A stretch of DNA of 64,000 bases from Aphrophora alni (lineage: Eukaryota; Arthropoda; Insecta; Hemiptera; Aphrophoridae), in the NCBI GenBank assembly GCA_963513935.1, contig OY740771.1, forward strand, positions 16,076,954 through 16,140,953. The letters are read 5' to 3'. The notes under the pieces are model-generated. The model searched no databases, was not told the origin of the DNA, and saw only the letters and a program-made list of their open reading frames with translations. A program made the position numbers and the translations under genes. Position 1 is the first letter of the stretch, and each line of letters begins with the position of its first letter. Positions 58,044-64,000 of this stretch are shown here, one piece after another.

Positions 58044-61000
58044 CACAACTAATATATATGAAAAGAAATGGTCAATACATTTGTTTGGGTTATTATTCTT
58101 CACATTTTGTTAAAAATTAGAAATCGGTTGAACATAATTAGAGAATTTACTCTTGAGGAAACCGCTATAAAACATTTTAAAATTCCTATTAGAAACTCTC
58201 AAACTAATGTTTTCGGGAAATAGTAATTGTTGTTTTATTTAATGTTGGTCTATTAATTTTAACTTTTGAAACAAAATTTTATTGTAATTTATAGTTGTTG
58301 TTCTTGTGGCAAAAATTTTGAATGAATTATACTCACAGTCACAATCAATTCCATGGCTGTTTAAAATTCAGTGCTGATAGACATACGCATATATAAATTC
58401 TGCAAGAAATATTCTTTTAAACAGAAAATCCCACAATAGATTAGTTTTGTGTGTGTCAATACTTTTCTCAGTAGTTACCTTCCAAAATGAATCCTTTAAC
58501 ATGTCCAATCTTCTGAACTGCTTCTAATTTTACCACGATTGCCACTTGACTATTTATGGGTATTTCATTTTCAATGAGGAATGTATTTACCAAAGTTGGA
58601 TTTGAACTATCCATTCTTGACATAACAATTTTCTGAGCTGTCTGAAGGAAGGATATTTGTTTTGAAGAGAGTATCTGAGAACAACAATTACAACTCCAAG
58701 ATGAATGAGGCTCCAGTGGTGCAACGGGTAACATAAATCCAGTTCCAATAGGACATGCCAGTGCTGATAGATTGGCTCCAAATTCCTAAACAAATGTTAT
58801 AACTATATTATTATTTTATGTTAGTTTATAATATCATTCTAATGAAATCATAACAATTAAACTTCATTGTAAATTTAAATAGATCTTTCAAAATTCTTTA
58901 ATTAAGGTTTTGAAAAGTATAAGTTGTTTTAGTATGGACGCTGCTGTAGGACGTGACTCTGAAGAGTTTAGGCTATAAATAGTGTCATCGACACAGTGCT
59001 TTCAGTCGTCATGATGATTCTCCATTTTCACGCATACATATAAAAAGTATGATATACATTCTGTTGTTAACTGCTCCAACTGACAGAAGTGTCAATTGCA
59101 TTCATACACTCGTTTATAATTGTTTGTTCTTTTGTAGTTGTTTATAGGAGGCCTATCTATTTTGTTCGCTGGTTTAAAAAGGTAAAGGAAAAATTCCTTA
59201 TTAAAAAACATGTTTATATGTTTGAAATATAAATCTAGGCGGAATGGGAGGACTGCCTTTTAGTTTTCATCTAAGAATTGCTTTAGACAGGTGTCAAACC
59301 TTACACCAAGATATTTTAATGAGAGTTCTTAGTCAAAACATCCTCTACACCAACTTCCAGCGGAAGAACCATCGAATTCCATCATCTTGTTAGAAGCATT
59401 AATTTTGAGACACGACAAAGTCCATGTTCTTTCTTCCAAGTTAAAATCGTTCCTATGGTTATATTAGCCTCAGTTTCAGACCTTCGATATACCGTGTAGT
59501 AGTCACTGAAGCAATACCATCTGCATAGGCATATTTATATAATACAATGTTTAATGCGTACTGAAAAGTAATAATTAATAATTATCCTAACTATAATTAC
59601 GGGACAATAATTGTAAACCCTCAGGGGCTCACTTTAGTGAGTACAGGATTGCCAAAATCGCTGGAACCTTTTGGGACACCCAGCTTTTTTCATATAGTCT
59701 AGGGTTAGATTCCTCTCACTTTTCTATCAGGTCTCTTTCGACCAACTTTTGTTCTTTTTAGACTCTGACGCTATTACATAATTTGAGGAATAGAGATTTC
59801 TATTTTATGTTCTTTTCTTCCTTTCTTTTATAATGTGATAGTAAAGGTTTTCTGCCTTTAAGCAACAAAAACAATGAAATATAATTAACTTCCAAGCAAA
59901 AATTTTAAATTATAATTTATACTTACGTTAGGATCTCTGCATCGATCACATCCGCACAGGAAATGTTTTGTCTCTAATATATAGTTCCGTCTCGTCGGTG
60001 TATTCCACAACATGGTACAATATATTGTAGTTATTTCTTCTCCAGCTAGGATTGGTTTTGCAGCTGATACATACATCACACCATCACTGGTGAAAGACAG
60101 ACATGTGTTTGGACTGCAGTCATGGTTCATGAAACTAGCCAAATGGTATAAACCTCTCAAACTTATTCTGCTTGTGTTGTACGCCAAATTGTTTTCCTTG
60201 CTGTTGGATACATCAAAAGAATTTGTGTCTAAAATTTCACAGCACTTGTGCAGCCATTTTTCATCATCGGATGATAAGTTGCTCCCCAGGTAATTTTTCA
60301 AAATTTTAGCCTGTAAAAAAACGGTAATATTTATGAAAGTGGACTTTTTTTGCTGGTTTTATAGTTAATAATGTTTTATTCGTATTTGTATTTGATTTGA
60401 TTGTGTTTTTAATTTTGATGTCCAGAGTATTGCGGTTCCTGTCATGGAAATCCTTTCACACACACACATATATATATATGTAGGTTTTGTATCACTTATA
60501 TATTATATTAATGTGCCGAACATATGAAATACTCTTATTTTATATGGGACAAATATTAAAGTGTCTTCAAACTTGACACTTTACATTATGTTACATACAT
60601 ATTTTAAAAATCTACCTTCAAGATTTTTTTGAATGTAATGTTTCATTTTTTTTATGGTCATTCAAAACAAAATTGTCGGAATTACGAAACAAAGGTATGT
60701 TTTCACTAAAATGATTTTATTTGCATAACCATTACAAATTGTTGACTTGGACATAATATGAAAATGTGTAAAATTTAATAAAGAGAAGTATGGAGAAATA
60801 ATAGTAATAAATTATCAATGATCCAAACTTGACCTTTATTCAAATGATGTTCATCAAAAGTTGTGCACTGATAGCAAAGAAACAATCAAGCACTTCAATA
60901 ATTGCTGAGGTATCCTCTTCAATCAGCCTCATTATTTCATCATCTGTTGCTACAGAGGGTAAACATAAGCTTTTTCTTTAAAAAAAACCCTCGTAGGAAA

Positions 61001-63088
61001 AAATCGCAAACAGTCGAGTCTGGGGATCTTGGAGGCCAATCCATGAAGTTGCTGCTACGGCCTATCCAATAGTTGGGAGGATCTCAAACTAAAAACTAAA
61101 ACTGCTTTGGCTATGTTAGCATAATAAGGAAGACCTTCATCCTGTTAGAAAAATGTCCCTCATCTCCGGCTGAGTAAGATGAGAAACTATGTGATCAATT
61201 AATATTGATGGGTCACTGTCCAGTCCTTGTCTGATGGTATGTGTCATACGATAAAACACTATCCTTGGTGACGGCACCCCAAAGAGTTATACCTTTTGAT
61301 TTCAAGACCTCTTCATGTAAGATATATGGGTTTTGTATGTTGTAATAATTACAATTATGTCTAGTTTACAAATCCTGTTTAGTAAAATATAGCTTCATTA
61401 GAGAATACAATTCCTTCAAACCACTAGTCAGCTTCGTTAAGCTTTTCAATTACCTTTAATCAAAATTTCACTCATCTTTCTAGGTCAACATCCAGCAGTC
61501 CGTGAACTAAAATGTTTTATAAAAATTTATTTTATTTTTCTTGATATATCTTTAAATTAACGATTTTTAACGAAGTGTTCAGAGATTTCAGTAAAGTAGC
61601 ACATGCAAGCTCTTCATTTTCTGTGTTAGAAAATCTATGGTATTTTTATGAAACTGATGCAGATAAAGTTTTCTTGTAGCATAGTTTTCCATTTACAAAT
61701 TGATTTTCTAGATCGAAGAACCAAATTTGGGTAGGTTCTTTCAAAACAGCTTAGGCTTTATATTCATTTTCAAAAGCAATACCCCCAATAAGAACATTTC
61801 ATATTTTGTTCAATTGAAATATTCATTGGTTTACGGTTAGATCTCACATAACATACATAAACTGATTTTTTAAATTTTAATGTAACAGCAGATATTTCTT
61901 GGTGAAACTTCATATTCAAGAATTAAATAAAGCTAAAGTTTCAAAATTCTTTTAATAATATAATGAGCTACAATTGTTTTGCCTTGCGGCATCATTGGGC
62001 AACTGCTGATTTATATTTATATAAATAAATATTAAAATAATTTTGAAACTTTAGCTTTATTGCTTTATTTAATCCATACATAAACTGATTGAACAAGACT
62101 ACAAAATTGTTTCAGTGTTGTGTGTTTACAAAAAAAACAGCTGATCGAGATTCAACAGATGGCAATGCACATTTTAATTGCATTGCATTGTGGGAGAAAA
62201 TGGTTCTATCCTGAAGATTAATGTCCTTTTTGTTATTCTGACATTTTGTTTTGATTTACCATAAAAAAATAAAATTTGAGGGTACATTTTTACATCTATG
62301 TAATATAACTGTTAAATGTTAGTTTGTAGAGTGTTCATATGTCTAGTATATTAATTCAAGTATAACGACTTCTTCATGGGACACCCGGTATATATATAGT
62401 CTAGAGAAGCAAAACCTGTTATATGAACAAAATGAGATTTGAGTAGTCATTGTTTCTTTGTGAAACTAGGTATAAATCATTGTTTTAGTCCAAGATCATT
62501 CTTGTATGAGGTTACTAAACCAGCCAATAATTCTTTAAACAATATAATGAAAACCTACACTTTTGCAAAAACTAATGGGTCTGCAGATACAAAACCTGCA
62601 AAAGATTACTTGCAAAACCCCTTCAAATTACAGTTTTAAAACACAATATTTTCATCTCCATAAGAACAGTATTGGACTAATTTGAAACATAAATAAATAA
62701 CATTTCGTTTATTTTTAATGTTAAAAATGAAACTGTCTATTTTGAATCATTAGGTCAGCCGTCTTGGCCAGCTGTGTAAAATATATAATATCTAAGCTCA
62801 CCTCAAACCCGTGTATCTTGCCTTTATGTCCCTGTAGACATTTCATAAATGCTTTATCTTTTGTGTTTAAAAATAGGCATCTTAGTACAACAATGCAGCA
62901 GGTAATTTCATTCTTCCAAGACGCATCGAGTTCTTTAGGTAAATATTTGCTTAGAAAGCTACATTCTTGAGAGTGCAAAGGTGAATCCGCGCACAGATGA
63001 GAACACACTGGGAGGTGGCAGCCCTTAGGACAGTCTATCAGAGGTCCAATTCCATGGCAACCCACACAAAGTTCATTAAGTCGTGGTC
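53663..63088 (-). CDS. SmydA-type SET/MYND protein, C-terminal part (gene span, 5' incomplete)
   Basis: Six exons placed by splice phase and homology: 62802-63088, 59937/59927-60310, 58479-58785, 56904-56999, 54856-54932 and 53663-53803. The product resembles the arthropod SmydA group (SmydA-8-like), a SET-domain family with an inserted MYND zinc finger and presumed lysine methyltransferase function. The MYND Cys/His cluster, the NHxCxPN and GEEI SET motifs and the post-SET CxCxxC are visible. The N-terminal SET part must be right of 63088, most probably outside the window. A short segment between the first two exons is missing. The intron there hosts a mariner remnant. Confidence 0.85.
54239..54290. 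repeat. poly-T tract, about 50 bases
   Basis: Uninterrupted T from 54239 to 54290, adjoining family D copy 3. Confidence 0.9.
54340..54665. repeat. dispersed repeat family D, copy 3
   Basis: CGAAGACAAATAACAAAATT, TAATTTCAAACCTTAACTCT, AGTGAGTGGAGTC and GATATACACAATTACATGG align in order with 8750-9080. The 66-residue frame is part of it. Confidence 0.55.
54856..54932 (-). CDS. SmydA-like C-terminal exon
   Basis: Acceptor TTCTTTCAG, donor AAAAG|GTAATT. With the previous exon it reads GLVLLELHSVLCEKLKKLES, NGNFQK, phase 0 at the end. Confidence 0.8.
55130..55335 (+). mobile_element. dispersed repeat family A copy
   Basis: CTCAGGGGCTCATTTATAGT, TAGATCCATCTCTTTTATC, TATCAGGTCTCTTTTTTACC, TATTAGAGTATTCTAGGGCT: head and middle of family A. 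The 3' end is missing. Confidence 0.65.
55397..56142. mobile_element. 746-bp inverted-repeat transposon with 8-bp target duplication
   Basis: The ends GGTAATTATATAGCAGAGCT and the reverse complement at 56142 continue as arms of about 140 bases (55397-55540, 56008-56142). Exact AAATAAAA flanks at 55389-55396 and 56143-56150. The GG start and 8-base duplication fit Merlin or hAT, and the start GGTAATT is shared with the Merlin-like element at 44323. No transposase; it encloses a second palindromic element. Confidence 0.85.
55610..55723. repeat. palindromic element with (AT)n core, nested
   Basis: GAAGGTTTGGCCAGGTGGTT at the left and AGCAACCTGGCCAAACCTTTC at the right enclose an AT run of about 70 bases. 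The arms equal the core of the perfect palindrome at 44531. Confidence 0.85.
56471..56679. repeat. foldback repeat in SmydA intron
   Basis: AAGCTTACCTTGGAAAATGG with TCCTTGGTATTACCTAG faces its near reverse complement at 56636-56679; the inner parts (AAAGTTCTGAAATATTTTAT, TATGAAATATTTCAGAATTT) also pair. Confidence 0.75.
56904..56999 (-). CDS. SmydA-like C-terminal helical exon
   Basis: Acceptor TTTTTACAG, donor AAAG|GTAACA, phase 1 at both ends. Encodes DLTEDELTLKEGLCKDILKT, MDCLQIGYCRSK. A helical repeat segment of the C-terminal domain. Confidence 0.8.
57440..57625 (+). mobile_element. dispersed repeat family A, 3' part
   Basis: TTAGGTCTCTCTTGACCAAG, TATTCTCTGCTGTCCCTGAC, ATAGAGTATTCAATTGCCAT and the tail AAGAGGTTTTTGCCTATACA. 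The head is missing. Confidence 0.6.
57990..58038. repeat. (AT)n microsatellite
   Basis: About 24 TA units. Confidence 0.9.
58479..58785 (-). CDS. SmydA-like post-SET exon
   Basis: Acceptor TTTGTTTAG before GAATTT; donor GAAG|GTAACT. Encodes EFGANLSALACPIGTGFMLP, SSWSCNCCSQILSSKQIS and further helical sequence to GFILE. Following CRDPN directly, it forms the C-x-D-P-x-E-x-G-x-x-x-S-A-L-x-C string typical of SmydA proteins. Two Cys pairs (A-C-P-I-G, C-N-C-C) suggest zinc binding, with one CxxC partner altered (CPIG for CxxC). Confidence 0.9.
58790..59610. other. SmydA intron, no further feature
   Basis: Non-coding sequence between SmydA exons; nothing recognised besides isolated AGGCCT motifs. 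Confidence 0.35.
59618..59880 (+). mobile_element. dispersed repeat family A, full-looking copy
   Basis: CCTCAGGGGCTCACTTTAGT, GAGTACAGGATTGCC, GGAACCTTTTGGGAC, TAGATTCCTCTCACTTTTC, TATCAGGTCTCTTTCGACC, AACTTTTGTTCTTTTTAGAC, then TAAAGGTTTTCTGCCTTTAA, GCAACAAAAACA. Together with 28850-29125 it defines the family length as about 265-275 bases. Ends 46 bases from the SmydA SET exon. Confidence 0.7.
59927..60310 (-). CDS. SmydA-like SET core exon
   Basis: Acceptor TTTTTTTACAG before GCTAAAATT; donor AAC|GTAAGT. 128 codons in phase 0-0: AKILKNYLGSNLSSDDEKWL, CCEILDTNSFDV, LRGLYHLASFMNHDCSPNTC, GVMYVSAAKPILAGEEITTI, TMLWNTPTRRNYI and CGCDRCRDPN. NHDCSPNT (NHSCxPN in most relatives) binds the methyl donor; GEEIT and the tyrosine after it, plus CxCxxC, complete the SET/post-SET. 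Confidence 0.93.
60545..62395 (-). mobile_element. mariner-family element, long degenerate copy in SmydA intron
   Basis: The right end GACTTCTTCATGGGACACCC, GGTATATA matches the left end at 22765 in complement; GAGGGTACATTTTTACATCT and the GTTTGTAGAGTGTTCATATG block precede it. The left end (60560-60610: AAACTTGACACTTTACATTA) lacks the terminal bases. On the minus strand near 61070-60985 it reads YWIGRSSNFMDWPPRSPDST then VCDFFLRG, the catalytic-end landmark of mariner transposases. Many stops; inactive. Longer than a typical 1.3-kb mariner, so it holds an extra insertion or belongs to a longer group. Confidence 0.75.
61925..62080 (-). repeat. repeat copy with hammerhead-like motif inside the mariner remnant
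   Basis: Minus strand 61999-61969: CCAATGAT, GCC-GCAA-GGC hairpin, AAAAC-AATT-GTA. Flanks AATAAAGCTAAAGTTTCAAA occur in both orientations around it (61927 and 62045), so it is another small foldback, related to 300-400. It accounts for some of the excess length of the mariner copy. Confidence 0.55.
62400..62800. other. SmydA intron; linking exon not found
   Basis: An exon of perhaps 20-40 residues should join the MYND exon to the SET core exon. I could not identify it here or in 60311-60544. Confidence 0.35.
62802..63088 (-). CDS. SmydA-like MYND zinc-finger exon
   Basis: Starts in phase 1 after CTGCTTTTAG and ends GAG|GTGAGC. Encodes PRLNELCVGCHGIGPLIDCP, KGCHLPVCSHLCADSPLHSQ, ECSFLSKYLPKELD and later CCIVVLRCLF and QGHKGKIHGFE. 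C-x2-C, C-x3-C, C-x3-C and H-x3-C fit a MYND finger as in SmydA proteins, where a GP-x-x-x-P-x-C lead is also usual. Confidence 0.85.
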
Positions 63089-64000
63089 CTAAAAGCAGGG
63101 TTATGTACAAAGAATTAATAAACAATATACTATTACAGGAGGAGTGCATGCAACAACGATTTTAATTTCTAACATCATATTATTTACCTTACTTCAGAAA
63201 TTTGTGTACTATTCCTTTCAATTCAAAATTGGTCCATGTGTTGACCAAATGGGTAACACAAATCCCAAAGTAAAAATATCAATTAATCATATTCCTTCAT
63301 GGTCATTGATGGCACTCACTGTGATGATGTAACTTCCTGGGAAATTACTAAACATACAGAAGAACTGAGATGGTGAATTATATATTTTATACACTCCTGT
63401 CTCAAGGGCTCTATATCTACAATGACAGCTCATTGAATCCTGTTAATAACCAGGCAGGCCGGCTGGCAGGGGTATTTATATTTCCCATATAAGTGTTCAG
63501 TATCTCATACCAAAACTGTTATCAAGATTTCCTCTTAAGGGCTCACTTATTGTAAGTTTAGTACAGGTGGGGTAATACTGAAGCACCTCAGATAGCATCA
63601 TCAGGTCTTGAGTTAGATCCCTCTCTTTCATTTTCCCTGTCACATATTACTTGACCAAGATACCAATGTTTATGTCTGTCCGATCTCAAAAAACAATGAC
63701 GAAGATAGTTGATGGGAAAAGAAGAGTTGGTGAACCAAGAACAAGATGTTGATGAGTTATTCTGGATAGGTTACATGCAATGTTCTTGGTGTTTAAAATT
63801 ATTTCTCTGGTTTACAGAGGACAGAGTAAACTGGCAGAGGGTGTTGAAGGTAGACTCAGGCTCAGTAATCAGTTGTTATCCCATATACAGGGTGATTGGA
63901 ACGTATGACCCCTATTTTAAAACAAAGAAACTTTAAAAGGTAAACCCACCAGTTTTCATATCACCCACAATTTTTCCAATATGGTAGCTCTAAATTATCT
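63089..64000. other. right edge: SmydA intron and repeat pieces
   Basis: 63530-63660 holds a partial family A copy (AAGGGCTCACTTATTGTAAG, TTAGATCCCTCTCTTTCAT, ACTTGACCAAGA). ACAGGGTGATTGGAACGTAT at 63889 opens another transposon-like end that runs past the window. The N-terminal SmydA exons were not found. Confidence 0.4.

Noticed and set aside
60012..60293. 93-residue plus-strand frame
   Set aside because: Antisense of the SmydA SET exon.

Overview
The window is AT-rich, intron-rich animal DNA, almost certainly insect. It carries TTAGG-type telomeric repeats, insect-type transposon remnants and short exons separated by kilobase introns. The frequent AT and CA microsatellites and the transposon mix would suit a hemipteran-like insect, but the order is not proven. 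There are no operons, and most long reading frames are chance frames or transposon pieces.

Four genes can be assembled by splice sites and family motifs. (1) 10990-11128 (-): a single first exon with a signal peptide, resembling insect dipeptidyl peptidase 4; the rest was not found. (2) 29627-38387 (-): a complete five-exon NEK6/NEK7-type mitotic kinase of 326 residues. (3) 43190-51593 (+): a complete three-exon COPS9 (CSNAP), the smallest COP9 signalosome subunit, 72 residues, with a 7.6 kb first intron. (4) 53663-63088 (-): the C-terminal part of a SmydA-type SET/MYND protein, whose 5' end lies outside the window and with at least one linking exon not located. NEK and COPS9 are divergent (4.8 kb apart); COPS9 and SmydA are convergent.

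Layout: 1-10 kb is repeat-dense: a 163-bp minisatellite (1295-1946), a 13-copy 165/174-bp satellite (4618-6843) and a composite repeat with interstitial CCTAA/TTAGG tracts (7.1-9.3 kb). 11-24 kb has no confirmed gene beyond the peptidase exon; it holds foldback repeats, a long CT microsatellite, a second TTAGG-bearing satellite (17690-18560), a GC-rich PIF/Harbinger-like element with a MADF fragment and a mariner remnant. 24-29 kb is mostly blank, ending in a LINE RNase H relic. 29.6-38.4 kb is NEK, with foldbacks in its introns and a three-level nested insertion at 34.9-36.4 kb. 40-42 kb has a large foldback and a LINE 3' end. 43-51 kb is COPS9, whose first intron contains a Merlin-like element, a foldback carrying a 5S rRNA piece and tRNA-like units. 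52-64 kb is SmydA mixed with mariner relics and foldbacks.

The most notable non-gene signal is a set of dispersed, often foldback, repeats carrying a hammerhead-ribozyme-like core (CTGANGA, hairpin, GAAAC, short loop, GTH), one of them inside a Penelope-like retroelement with a GIY-YIG endonuclease end.
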